Source: Hevea brasiliensis | Lineage: Eukaryota; Streptophyta; Magnoliopsida; Malpighiales; Euphorbiaceae | Assembly: GCF_030052815.1 (NCBI RefSeq) | Contig: NC_079505.1 | Span: 64,131,613 to 64,195,612, forward strand | Reading direction: 5' to 3' | Length of the DNA stretch: 64,000 nucleotides | Shown: piece after piece, positions 23,803-35,399 of the stretch | How positions within the stretch are numbered: the first letter of the stretch is position 1 | Layout: every line of letters starts with the position of its first letter | Translations under genes and position numbers: made by a program | The notes under the pieces: generated by a model | What the model was told of the DNA's origin: nothing | The model's input: only the letters and a program-made list of their open reading frames with translations | Database searches by the model: none

Positions 23803-24847
23803 TCATTTTTCATATTATCAGCATTTGCTCTTCTAGGTGAACACTAGTTTATTTGCCCTTTAGGGGCTGCTCTACGCATTGTGCATGACCAGCATATTGC
23901 TCCCATAAATTGGGATGCCAGCATTTACTCTTTATGGCCCCCTGGTCATCAATGCAGCCCAAAGGTGCTAGCAAATCTAACAGGATACATATCTGAGTGT
24001 ATTGGGGTTGATGTATGATGTTGTGACATTAAATTTTAGTTATATATCCATATGCATGTGGGATACTTGGAGAGAATTAATCAGATTGTGAAATATATTT
24101 TTGGAGATTTGAATTATAAAAGGAAAGAAGTTATGTGATGTTGCAATAGTGTCTACTTATTGCTAGAGATTAATTGATGGGAATTGAGAGTAGTTATAGT
24201 TGGGGACACAAATATTATTTTAGAAATAGTGTGCATAATTAGTTGTTAAGACTATTATAAGTGACAAACAATAAATCTCTATGTTGGAAAGATAATCAGA
24301 TATAAATGAAGGTTAAAAGGTGCAATGAGATGCATAAGATTACAACATAAAATGCTTATATATATAGAACAGAGTGATAGTTAATAGTATGGCAGGATAG
24401 ACTAGTAAATAGTCTTTAGGACAAGAAAAGGTTTATCTTTTTCACAATTATGACACAAAGGAAGTAAAATTTTAAAGAAAGCAATATAAATATAATATTA
24501 TGGGTAATTGATGAAATATCATGAAAGTAATGAGTTAAACATGATACAGGCAGTTTTAATGTGATAGCTTGCAAGTAGTTTAATTAGAGTGAGAACTTAA
24601 AGTAAGTGTCTAAGGGAACTAGTTAATATTTCTTCTCTTTGTGTATAACTATGTTAAAAGTGTAAACTAATATTTCAAATAATATTTCATATAGTACAAG
24701 TGTGAAAAATGATTGTTCTAATAATGCAACATATTAGAATAAAAAGCCAACCAAAGTCTAAATCAATAAAATTAGAATTAGTAATTACTAATGATTGCTT
24801 AAGCTTTGGAATTTCGGGGACGAAATTCTTTTTAGGGGTGGTAGAAT
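23803..24847 (+). other. Right part of the non-coding interior of B
   Basis: Continues retrotransposon B after transposon C. No coding sequence. It ends with a purine-rich TTTTTAGGGGTGGTAG before the 3' LTR. Confidence 0.6.
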
Positions 24848-24881
24848 TATAATACCCCAATTTTAAAATCTAGTAATAATA

Positions 24882-24914
<33 letters not shown>

Positions 24915-26639
24915 TATTTGAAATTAAAGATACATTTTATAAAGTTTTAGGGTGAAAAATAAGATTTTAGAAAAATTAAAGGATTATAATGGAATTAAAA
25001 AAAATTAGCTAAGTAGCAGCCTAAGTCACATGAATCTTCTCCAGAATTTTTTTTTAAAAAAAAAAAAGAGGAAAAAGGAAAAATGGAGAAGAAAGAAAGA
25101 AGGAAAGGAAGGAAGAAAAGGGGGAAGAAGAAGAGAAGGAGGAGAGAGTGAATATTACTATGACTTCTCCCCCAAAATTTTCAAAAGCTATAACTTGATA
25201 TTCCAGCCACCAACTCATCCTCCTTAAAGTCAAAATCAAGCTTTTAGAGAGAGAAAACCATGGAACCGAACTGAAATTCACTTTTTTTAGCCAAATAGCT
25301 GAAAAATGGTGATGATTAAGGATACCATCATCATCATCATCCTTTAAGCTTTCCATAGACACTAAGCTTGGCCATTTTCATGGTCGGAGGAGGGATAATC
25401 GAGGAGAAAGAAATGAATGAGGAAAAGTTTCGATATGGACAAACTATAGCTCGTTTGGGTGCGTGGTGGGCACCAACAGATTCAAGAGATTGAGGCACAT
25501 CTATGGTGGAGGTTCAACGCAGACCAGAGCTCTGGCAACTGTGCATGGGCACCACACGCCACCTTCAGTGGCTGCAGTAAGGCCTACCTAGAAGTGAGTT
25601 CTTATATTTTTAAAAATTCCTAAAAATTATTTTTAGCAACTTTAATTCTTTGAGTATGGTGAAATTTTAAGTAGATTGAGCTCTATAAATTATTTTGGTA
25701 AAAACTGCTTACTTTTCATATGGGACTTTGAAAATTATGATTTTAAATTGTGTAGTTGTGATCTATATAAGTTATAAATGATGTTTATATGTAGATTAGG
25801 ATCCCCTGAATGAATTCTGGATTAAGGATGATAGTTTACAAATATTTAGGCTAGATTATACTTATGAATGTTTAAAGTTGCTAGAGATCATTTTGTATTT
25901 TGATAACTATGTTTGATGTTCAATACAGTAGCTTTGGTTTGGATTAGCTGATTCAATGTTAATTTATAGTCTAAATAATATGAATACTATTTTTTTTTCC
26001 TTGATGATATTATGGACATTTAAAAAAAATTGTGATATTGCATATAAAGAAATTAGTAGTTAAAGTGGGATATAAAACAAGAATAGATTAAGGGTGATGC
26101 TCAATAAAAGAAGTACATGGTAAAAATTTCAGTAATGGATTATGGGTTTTGGCAATATTAATGTTAATCATGGAATATAAATATATGTATATGTGTGTGT
26201 GTATAGTTGAAATAATGGTTGAACTTGAATGATGGATATTTGTGCTTGTTGAGTTATTTGATTGTTAGCAGAGGAGAATTTTTTTTACATAATTTAAGAA
26301 TTACGTGGATCTAATTCTTCATTTTAAAGTGGAAGTACATAGGCAGTTTTCGAGTGCGGTTCAAGGTAAATAAATTTTTATTTTATATATATAGAGAGTA
26401 AATGTTCAAATTATTTCTTTATAAGAAAGATGGTTGATTGTGACACTAGTATTGTGTTTGGCATAGCTAATTGCTTTATATTTAAGTATTTTAACATTTA
26501 TTAGTTTTGATATTCTTTTTATTAATTTATAGAGGAAATTATGTATACAGCAGGTATTTTATAGTTAATCGTTTTGATGAAACTCAATTAGTTTAGTTTT
26601 AAGTTACACTTACCCTAGTTGCCAATGATTGGTGTGAAA
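24848..26639 (+). repeat. 3' LTR of retrotransposon B
   Basis: Homologous to 11128-12506 but about 410 bases longer because of three indels. At the place where the 5' LTR has a TAA microsatellite, this copy has a GAT run (about 24885-24914). Confidence 0.85.
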
Positions 26640-26749
26640 ACTTAGTCACTGCCTCCATCGCCACCACCTGCCCATCATCATCACCTCTATCCTCATCTTG
26701 CCACCACCACTACTTAGCTACCGTTAAAACTCGACCACCAATAAATGTA

Positions 26750-27364
26750 ACTATTATCATTTATTATTAACACTCCAAATAAATTAAATAGTAAAGCAAA
26801 AATTATAATTACATTATATTACTTATATTTTTATTTTACAACCAAACATAGTAATATAATGATAATTACATTATAATTTTGATCCATTATATAATTGATT
26901 ACATTACATTATGTTACACTTTACTAAATATAGCCTTTATTATCATGTAAAAAATTATTGTTTTATTACAATGTGATTATTTTTGGTAATTGACAATTAG
27001 AATAAAATTTTACATTTTAATTATTTTGTAATTACTTTATTATTATGTAATTTTTAAATTATTTATTATATTAAAATATATTTTAATCAATAAAAATTAC
27101 TTTTTATTATAAAATTTCAATTAAAAAGAATGTAAAATATATTTTATATTATAAATAAAAAATATTTAAATATAAAATTTAAATCAATAAATTATTTATT
27201 AATCAAAACTTTATGAATTATATTATAATTTATTATTATTTTCTCAAATTTAATTTAATTCATTTGATTATAATTATAACAAGAACCTAAGATTCTATTA
27301 TAATATAAAAAAATTTTGAGTGAATACTTTAAAAATTTAAGATTTTTTTTTTATTCAATAACCC
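26750..27364 (-). repeat. Right arm of element A
   Basis: Its reverse complement aligns with 10024-10960 with many substitutions. The terminal bases read AATAACCC, against GGTCTATT on the left. Confidence 0.75.
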
Positions 27365-27373
27365 TTTTGTATA

Positions 27374-28947
27374 ATATTTCGTCCGTGGTATTTTATTAGC
27401 AGGCGTGCGTTGAAGAATTCTAGAGATGAGGACAATGGTACTACCTGACACTGGATGTACTCATACAGGGTGTTTTTGATATGATTAGTCTTTTTTATTC
27501 TTTTTCTTATATGCAATCAAATACTCGATTTTCACAAGGTAGTATTAATGTGGGCGCAAATTTTCAATAATTAATAATTTATTTATTTCATAAAAAATAA
27601 TTTATATATAAAAATTATTTTTTAAAAAATTATTTTTTATTATTTAATTATAATATTAAATTAAAAATATAAATTTATTTTATACATATAAATATTTTTT
27701 TATATTTTAATAAAATTATTAAAATTTAAAAAATAAAAAATAATTTTTTCTTTTAAAATATTTCAATTTTTTTTATTAGAAAAATATTTTATATTAATTA
27801 ATTTTTAAGTGTTCTAAATACTAAAAAATATGAAAAATATTTTTTAAAAAACAAATAGAGTCTAAAATTTATTTAATACATTTCACTAATATAAAAAATT
27901 ACAATTTACAATATATTAAAACATTGTTTAGTTGGGATAATTAAACTAAGAAAGTAAAATTTTTTAAAAAGTGCAGAAATAATCTAATTCGATTTAATAA
28001 TTCAAACTAATATCCCGATAAATAGTACATTAAAGTACCTTATGCCAGATTTAGTAAATTGCACTTATCGAGGTAAGTGTAATATAATTTATTAATTTAT
28101 TTTTTAATTTATTATATTTTAAATTATCTTAGATATATTATTATCTTTAATAATTTAAAAACAAATATTAGTATGAAAAATTAACTTATATATTAAATAT
28201 ATTTATATCATAATTTTTAAAATATAAATTCGTCAAAAATATGCTTTTCAGAATGTAAAGTATTTTGACTTAAATTTAATTTATATTTATTTAGTATAAT
28301 TTTTTATGCGGTTTATTATTAAAATCATAGTTTCTTATATTGATTGAGCACATTAAATAAATTTTAATGGCCATAAATTTAAACTAATTAAAAAAATCAT
28401 ATTAATAAGACTAGTGAGATCCTCCTGATACGCTTTATTGCCGAAAGCAATCCCAAGTCCAAGTTATGGTTGGACGAATCCTCTTTGTTTATGGCAAATG
28501 GCCCAGGCTGCCCTGTTTGCTTTTCAAGCTATTTTTCTTAAGAAACTTTCCTGCCAACCCAACCCAATTTTATGTGAGTGCTGTGCATTAAGAGTGTATA
28601 AAGAAGCCGATAAACTAGCGAATCCGATAAACTCGAATAAAATTAAATTAAAATTAATAATTTTATATATTTAAATATTAATTATAATTTAAAAATAATT
28701 ATAAACTAAATTTTTAGTTTGAATTTTAAGTTGATATAATAAAAATTAAATTCAAACGGAATAATTTTATTTTATTTTTATTTTTATTTATTTTTAATAA
28801 ATAATATTTTAAATTAATATTTTATTTTTTAATTAATACATAATAATATATATACCAAAAAAAGTTTAACAATAATTAAATTATAAAAATAAAAAAATAT
28901 TAAAACAAATAAAACTTGTTTAAACTAAATTTAAACGACTTATTATA

Positions 28948-29005
<58 letters not shown>

Positions 29006-29181
29006 ATAATTTAATTTATTAATTTTTATAATTTGGGTAGAAAAAATCTTTCGGCATATTCATTAGGTTGGATTGCACTAGCCCACCTTAACCACCACGC
29101 ATTAATATCTCAACGTCATCATCAAGTTTTTGTGTAGCCCTTTCCTTTCCTCCAACCTTACTAAATTATCGCTTGGGGAAC
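27374..29181. other. AT-rich intergenic stretch before small gene 1
   Basis: No gene seen. Long A/T-rich sections occupy 27540-28380 and 28620-29030, with a (TA)n run at about 28953-28998. A less AT-rich island at 28420-28610 has no recognisable product. The last 150 bases are presumably the promoter and leader of the gene at 29182. Confidence 0.5.
28953..28998. repeat. (TA)n microsatellite
   Basis: About 23 uninterrupted TA units, roughly 180 bases upstream of the start codon of small gene 1. Confidence 0.95.
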
Positions 29182-29514
29182 ATGGCTAAGATGAGAAACC
29201 TATTCTGTTTCCTAGTCATTAGCTTGCTCTTCTTGTCTCAATCTCTTCCGAGTTCTGCTAATGAAGGCTTCCTTGATCAATTCGAGAAAGCTATTGGCCA
29301 GTACCTGCACCAGGGCAGACAATTAGCAGTAGCAGACAATGATCTCAGTTCATTTCATACTCGAAAACTTGGGATTCACATCAAAAGAAGGGGTCGTTTT
29401 GCTCCAGGGAGAACTCGTCCCAAATCATCTTCCATCCCAACTCAAATATCTTTCATCCATCTAATTGGTTCTGTTCTTGGTTATTCTCTTTTCCTTGGTT
29501 TGTTCTTGCTCTAG
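29182..29514 (+). CDS. Small secreted/membrane-anchored protein of unknown function (gene 1)
   Basis: A single-exon frame of 110 residues. The ATG at 29182 is used because the frame's upstream triplets contain only TTG. Residues 1-28 form a clear signal peptide (basic MAKMR, then LFCFLVISLLFLSQSL, then small residues with likely cleavage near SSAN). The mature part is mixed, with a strongly basic patch near residues 66-83 (RKLGIHIKRRGRFAPGRTRP), Ser-rich sequence, and a C-terminal hydrophobic run of about 20 residues ending GYSLFLGLFLL. A signal peptide with a C-terminal hydrophobic tail is the layout of GPI-anchored precursors and of some peptide-hormone precursors. The dibasic patch could be a processing site, but no known peptide family was recognised. 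It has the same length and layout as the gene at 59943. No introns or frame defects are seen. Codon use and the signal peptide argue that it is real. Confidence 0.7.
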   Translation: MAKMRNLFCFLVISLLFLSQSLPSSANEGFLDQFEKAIGQYLHQGRQLAVADNDLSSFHTRKLGIHIKRRGRFAPGRTRPKSSSIPTQISFIHLIGSVLGYSLFLGLFLL

Positions 29515-30186
29515 TTTGTTGAAGGTGATGGGTTTACTTGAACCGGTGATTGTGAGGCATCAGCAAATTCATACTGTGTTTTGTTTTATTCATATACAAA
29601 TAATCTGGATGATAGTGCCACAGTGTTTGTTTATTATCAAATATTTTAACATCAAATTATGAATTTATGAGTTTTATGATTGTTGTAACAATATTATCTA
29701 ATTATTCAGTTATGTAGAATGCTATATTTCCTTCTCATTGCCATTAGTCATTTATTGGGTTTGAGTTTTTCAAACATTTACGGCTTGTGTGGAGAAGTTT
29801 TACCATGCTTATTTGGAGAAAGATGTTTTAAAAGACTGAGATTTTCAGAGATTTTAAAATCTCTAAAATCTTTATTTTTTTAATTCATCATAAAAAATTT
29901 ATTATTTTACTTTATGTTATTTTATGAAATTTTCTTTTATTAGAAAAACTTTTATATATATATAGAGGCTTTTTTTTTAAATTATTTAATATTTAAAAGA
30001 GTAAGATTTTTAAAGATTTTAAAATCTCTAAAATCTTTACTTTTTTAATTTATTATAAAAATTTTATTATTTTACTTTTTATTATCTCATTTTACATTTT
30101 ATTATAAAACTTTACATTTTATTATAAAATCTTTCTCTCATTTCTATTAGAAAATTTTAGTCTCTGTTTTCATATATATATATATA

Positions 30187-30370
30187 TAATTGAAAAAGTA
30201 TTAAAATCCTTAATTAATTGCCTTGTATATTTATATTTATGGACAAAAAAAATAATAACGATTAAGGCTCATAATAGATTATTATGGACTTTAATTGTTA
30301 TTATTTTTTATATTCATGAATATAAATATATAAGTCAATTAATTAAAAATTTTAATATTTTTTTAATTAT
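30187..30370. mobile_element. Micron-like foldback MITE inside a (TA)n tract
   Basis: Arms of about 85-90 bases (for example AATTGAAAAAGTATTAAAAT, against its near-complement at the other end) face each other around a short centre. Both outer borders are (TA)n runs (about 30172-30187 and 30370-30388). Insertion into a TA microsatellite is the signature described for Micron MITEs in rice. Confidence 0.7.
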
Positions 30371-30498
30371 ATATATATATATATATAATTGTCATATTTG
30401 GGCCCTTACCGAAATCAATTAAACATAAAATTAATAAAAGAGTAGAAATTTAAAATAATGGAGATTGAATATTAGAATGGAAATGGAGGGAAAAGAAG

Positions 30499-30524
30499 GA
30501 GAGAGAGAGAGAGAGAGAGAGAGA
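30499..30524. repeat. (GA)n microsatellite
   Basis: About 13 GA units. Confidence 0.9.
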
Positions 30525-31582
30525 AGACTGCAAAAATAATTAAAGAAGAAATAAATGATGAGACCCAAAAAATGAAAGGGCATGCCATCATTTGTTGCCT
30601 ACTAGGGTGACCCCATTCCCATCAACCAAAACCCGTCTGCTACTTTCAGATATTATTTTTTTTTCCTGTATAGTAAATTTTTTTCCCCTTATCAAACCAA
30701 TGCATCTAATTAGATGAACGGATAAAGTTAATTAATTTTAATCTTTCAATTAATTTATAAACTTTAATTTTTTTTAACTAAATTAAGTTTAAATTAAAAT
30801 TTTTAAATTAAATTGAATAAAAATTAAAAATAAATTAAATTAAACATTCATGTGTAATTAAATTTTAGGTCAAATTTAATTTAAATAATTTTATATTAAA
30901 ATTTATGTGTTTAGAATTAATTTTAAAATAATAATTTATTTAAATTATATTATTTTCTGAATAAGATGAAGCAGCTTTTGAAGGTATTTCAGTAAATAGC
31001 ATATCAAATAGTGATTCTAATATGAAAATTTAGAGTTTTCTTATATCAAAACTCAATAAAAATAAATGTGATTAAATTTTTATTTAAAAAAATAAAAATT
31101 AAGTCTCATTTTGTGTCAATTAAATTCTTTTATTATAAAAGAAGTATATAGGAAATTATAGTTAGTAAATCTAATTTAGAATTTGTTTGAAATTATTATT
31201 AAAATTGTTATTAAGAAAATATATTTTAAATATGTTAAAAGATATTAAAATTAATTTAAAATTAAAATTGAATTGTTTTAATTATAAACATTTAAAATAA
31301 TTAGATATTTTTAAAATTATATTTTAATAATATTTGTTTCAAACCCATGCGGGCTTTAATGGTTATTCCGCCAGATGGGTAAAGTAACGAGGACTGACAC
31401 TAGTTGTTTCTTACCAAGTCTATGACCTTTTATGACTCGCTACTCTGAACTGGGCAATGTTTTGGGTCGCGTCGTCACGTCGGAAGAAATTATATACTAT
31501 AATAGTGTTTATATATAAATTATCATACATAAAATGATAAGTTAACACACACATATATATATTATTTACGTGTGTGAATTAA

Positions 31583-32505
31583 ATGAAAATGACCATTTAA
31601 GCCCTTAAGAAATAATCCGATAGTCATTAAAGTTTAATTGAACAAATAAATTTAATTTTTAAACCTTAATAATTAAGTTTATTAATTTATATTGTTAATA
31701 AATAAATAAAATAATTTTATAAAATCTATAAAATAACTAAAATATTATTAAAAATTTAAAAATATTTAAACTTAATTTTATTAAAAATGTATAAAATTTC
31801 TTTACTTCAATCAAACATAAGAATTCAAATTTCCCTTTCTTTTCTCATCAACCAAACACTAAACTTTTACCACAAGATTTCCTTTAAAAAATGTTAAAGT
31901 ATCATTAAAAAAATATGAATATTATTAAAATTATAGATAATATTAATTCTATATGTAAGATAAATAACAAAAGGCATAAAAATAAAATTTTCTTAATAAA
32001 GCTACTAAAAAATTATAAGAAATAGTTTTAGATTTTCTTTATGTCTCAATTATAGTATAGTTCGAATCTCATATCTATATAAGAAAATTAAATTTAAATT
32101 TTCAATATATTTTATAGCTTTTGTTATTTATATTACCTATAGAATATTATCTATAATTTTAATAATATTCATATGTTTTTTTAATGATATTTTAAAAATT
32201 TTTAAAGGAGTTTTTGAGATTAAAGTTTGGTGTCTGATTGATGCGGAAAAAAAAAGAGAAAATCTGAACTCTTTTTGATGTTTAGTTAAATAAAGGAATA
32301 TTTTGTACAATTTTAATACATTTAAATTAAATATTTATAAATTTTTTAATAATATTTTATAGATTTTACAAAATTATTTTATTTATTTATTAAGAATATA
32401 AATTAATAAAGTTAACTATTGAAGTTCTAAAATTAAATTTGTTTCTTCAATTGGGCTTAAATGATTATCAGGCTGTTTCTTGAAGGCTTAAATGGTCCTT
32501 GTCAT
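31583..32505. mobile_element. Long-armed foldback element with TTAA flanks, at the gypsy breakpoint
   Basis: The left end, ATGAAAATGACCATTTAAGC, and the right end, read in reverse, agree for about 200 bases. Both sides are flanked by TTAA (31579-31582 and 32506-32509), so the target duplication is TTAA or TA. The centre is AT-rich and non-coding. The right flank is gypsy integrase sequence, but the left flank is not, so the element sits at a rearrangement junction. Confidence 0.72.
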
Positions 32506-32509
32506 TTAA

Positions 32510-35290
32510 TATTGTTGTATGCGAACTCAACTAAAGGAATGTACTTTTTCCATGATCCTCTAAAGTCAATTACACACATTCTTAGGATATCCTCTAAAGT
32601 CTGTATGGTCTTTTTAACTATCCATCTGTCTGAGGATAAAAAGCTGTGCTGAAGTCCAACTTGATGCCTAACTCATTCTGAAGACAACGCTAAAACCTTG
32701 ATATGAATTGTGGTCCTCTGTCAGAGACTATTATCATTGGAACTCCATGCAACCTTACTATCTCTGCCACGTACACCTGAGTTAACTTATCCATGTTATA
32801 GTTAGCTCTTATAGGAATGAAGTGAGCAATCTTGGTCAATCTATCCACTACAATCCATATTGACTCATGTCTATTGGAGGCTACTAGTAACCCCACAACA
32901 AAGTCCATTGCCACATTTTTCCATTTTCATTATGGAATGGGTAATGAATTAAGCATTCCTATTGGCTTCTGATGTTCCAGCTTCACTCTTTGATAGACCT
33001 CACAAGTAGACATAAATTGTGTAATCTCCTTTTTCATGGAAGGCCACCAATACACATTCTTTAGATCTTGATACATTTTGGTGGTTTCGAGGGTGAACAC
33101 TGTACTTAGTATTATGAGCTTCTCACATAATGTCTCTTTTTAGTCCGATATCGTCTGGTATGCATAACCTATTGCCATTCTTAAGTACTCCTTTTCCATC
33201 AAATCAAAACTTATTAATCTTACCTTTTTGTACAACCTCTGCTATCCTTACCAATTCAGGGTCTTTATGTTTTGTCTCTGCTACTTGCCTTCAGTAAACT
33301 AGTGTCACCTTCATTTGAGCTATCCAGATACCCTTAGTTGACAATTCCAACTGTAACCCTCTCCAATGAGTTGGTGTAACTCCTTCATAACTAGTCTTCT
33401 TTCCACTGATATATGTGCTAAACTGCCAAATGATTTTCGACTAAGGGCATCAGCAACTATATTTGCCTTTCCCAGATGGTACTAGATAGTACAATCATAA
33501 TCACTGGGCAATTCTACCAACTCCTTTATTTGAGATTCAACTCTTTTTGGTTGAAGATGTATTGAAGGCTTTTATGGTTTGTGAAGATTTCACACTTAGC
33601 CCCATACAGACAGTGTCTCCACATATTTAGGGTAAAGACTACGTCTACCATTTTCAAGTCATGAGTAGGATAATTAGCTTCATGCTTCTTCAACTATCTT
33701 AAAGTATAAGCTATTAATCTACTATTTTGCATAAGAACACATCTCAAACCCACTTTGGAGGCATCATAGTAAAGAGTGAAATCTTCATTGCTTGAAGGCA
33801 AAGCCAGCACTAGTGCTAAAATCAAACATTCCTTAAGCCTCTGAAAGCTCTACTCACACTGATCACTTAATTCAAAGTTCTTGTTCTTCTGAATTAATCT
33901 AGTCATTGGAGCAGTTATCTTGGAGAAATTAGGCATAAATATCCTATAATAGCCCACCAAACCAAGGAAACTCTTGATCTCTGTCACTATAGTTGGCTTT
34001 GGCCAATCTATCATTGCTTTAACCTTCTTAAGATCCACTTCAATTCCCATCTCTGACACTACATGTCCCAAGAAAGATATGCTCTTCAGCTAGAACTCAC
34101 ATTTAGAAAACTTTGAATACAATTGATGATTCCTCAATGTCTGAAGAACCATTCTTAGATGGTGTGCATGCTCTTCGAGGCTTCTAGAATACACTAATAT
34201 ATCATCAATAAAGATGATAAAAAAGTAGTCCAGATAAGGTCTGAATACCCTATTCATGAGATCTATGATTGCATCTGCAGCATTGGTTAACCTAAACGGC
34301 ATCACCAGAAACTTATAATGCTTGTATCTTATCTAAAAAGCAGTTTTTGAAATATCTCTCTCCTTAATCCTTAACTGGTGATAACCGAACCTCAAATCTA
34401 TCTTTGAAAAACAACTAGCTCTTGCTAGCTGATCAAATAAGTCATAAATATAGGCAAGGGGTACTTATTCTTGGTGGTCACTTTATTCAACTGTCTGTAG
34501 TTTATACACTGCCTTAGAGATCCATCTTTCTTCTTCCTTATCTACTAACTCTTGCAGCTATTCCTTTAACTCTTTCAACTCTATAGGAGCCATCCTATAA
34601 GGAGGAATAGATACGGGTCTAGTGCTAGGCACTAGATCAATTTTGAAATCTATCTCCCTCTTAGGTGGCAAACTAGGTAGTTCCTTTAGAAACACATATA
34701 GAAACTCTATAATCATAAGAACTGATCCTAGTCCACTTCTGTTCTCTACAACTTCTTTAACATATGTAATAAACACTATACACCCTTTTTGGAGCATCTT
34801 TCTATCTTTTATGGTTGAGATCATACCCTTTACAAGTACTACCTGATCTCCTTGGAACACTACAACTAACCCATCTTATCCTTTAAACTCTACTATCTTG
34901 CTTCTATAGTCTAGGGTAGCATAGTTGGCTGAGAGCTAATCTATTTCTAGAATGACATCAAAATCTGTTAACTTTAGAATTACTAGGTTAGCTGGAAAAC
35001 ATCTATCCTTAACCATCACTAGATAAGCATAACAGATCATCTTTGTTACCAAAGAGTCACATTTGGGTCCACTAATAAGCAACGAACATTCTAAACTTCA
35101 GACTACCAATCCTAATCTTAAGACTATTTTAGGTTTAAACAAAAAGTGTGATGCACCCTATCAATCAAAGCATGCACATTGAAGCTTCCTATGCAAAGGT
35201 TACCTGACACCACAATATTGGAGGTATTGGCTTCCTTTTATGTTATGGTAAAGATCTAAGCTAGTGCTATTGAACCCCTCCCTTGTGAGC
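32510..35290 (-). pseudogene. Ty3/gypsy pol remnant (protease, RT, RNase H, partial integrase)
   Basis: Protease region near 35130-35220: the catalytic Asp is still in ALIDRVHH where ALFDSGATH is usual, so the active-site triad is broken. RT at about 34860-34090: PPYRMAPIELKELKE, then MMPFRLTNA, and the intact catalytic FIDDILVYS. RNase H and connection at 34071-33500: GYYRIFMPNFSKITAPMTRL. Integrase core at 32914-32510: VDRLTKIAHFIPI, then SDRGPQFISRF and a degraded tail to AYNNI. Frames shift repeatedly and carry many stops, so no polyprotein can be made. Reverse transcription and integration would be its roles in an intact relative. Confidence 0.9.
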
Positions 35291-35399
35291 TTACTATGGG
35301 GGATGAAGAATCTCGTCTTCTACCCTATCCCCTCCCTCGTAAAGGACTCACAAAAGTCTATTTGACTACTGGTTGGGCCACAATGCCAGACCCTGTTCA

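Larger units (their letters stand above)
11128..26639 (+). mobile_element. Non-coding LTR retrotransposon B, split by a Mutator-like element
   Basis: An LTR pair (11128-12506 and 24848-26639), a primer site with one mismatch (12512-12523) and a purine tract (about 24833-24845) define it. The flanks read ATTTA (11123-11127) and ACTTA (26640-26644), a 5-bp duplication with one mismatch. Without the 10-kb transposon inside it, the interior is only about 2.3 kb and has no gag or pol, so it was non-autonomous. The LTR ends are degraded (TTCAAC and GTGAAA instead of TGTAAC and GTGACA). Confidence 0.85.
10024..27364. mobile_element. Long-armed Mutator-like foldback element A, host of the first nest
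   Basis: It is flanked by a perfect 9-bp duplication, TTTTGTATA, at 10015-10023 and 27365-27373. The left arm (10024 to about 10960) is an inverted copy of the right arm (about 26750-27364). Both are very AT-rich and contain stretches such as TTATTGATTAAAATAT in opposite orientation. A 9-bp duplication with long inverted arms is characteristic of Mutator-like elements. Between the arms only CCACCA-rich spacer remains, interrupted by retrotransposon B. No transposase belongs to this element itself. Confidence 0.82.
29515..31578. other. AT-rich intergenic stretch after gene 1
   Basis: Contains a foldback MITE in a (TA)n tract (30187-30370), a (GA)n run (30499-30524), and a 33-base A/T-rich repeat occurring near 29860 and 30012. 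No further gene is seen. A small GC-richer patch at 31340-31480 is not recognised. Confidence 0.5.

Noticed and set aside
29465..29662. Second frame overlapping the end of gene 1
   Set aside because: Alternative frame over the C-terminus and 3' untranslated region of gene 1, with no own signals.
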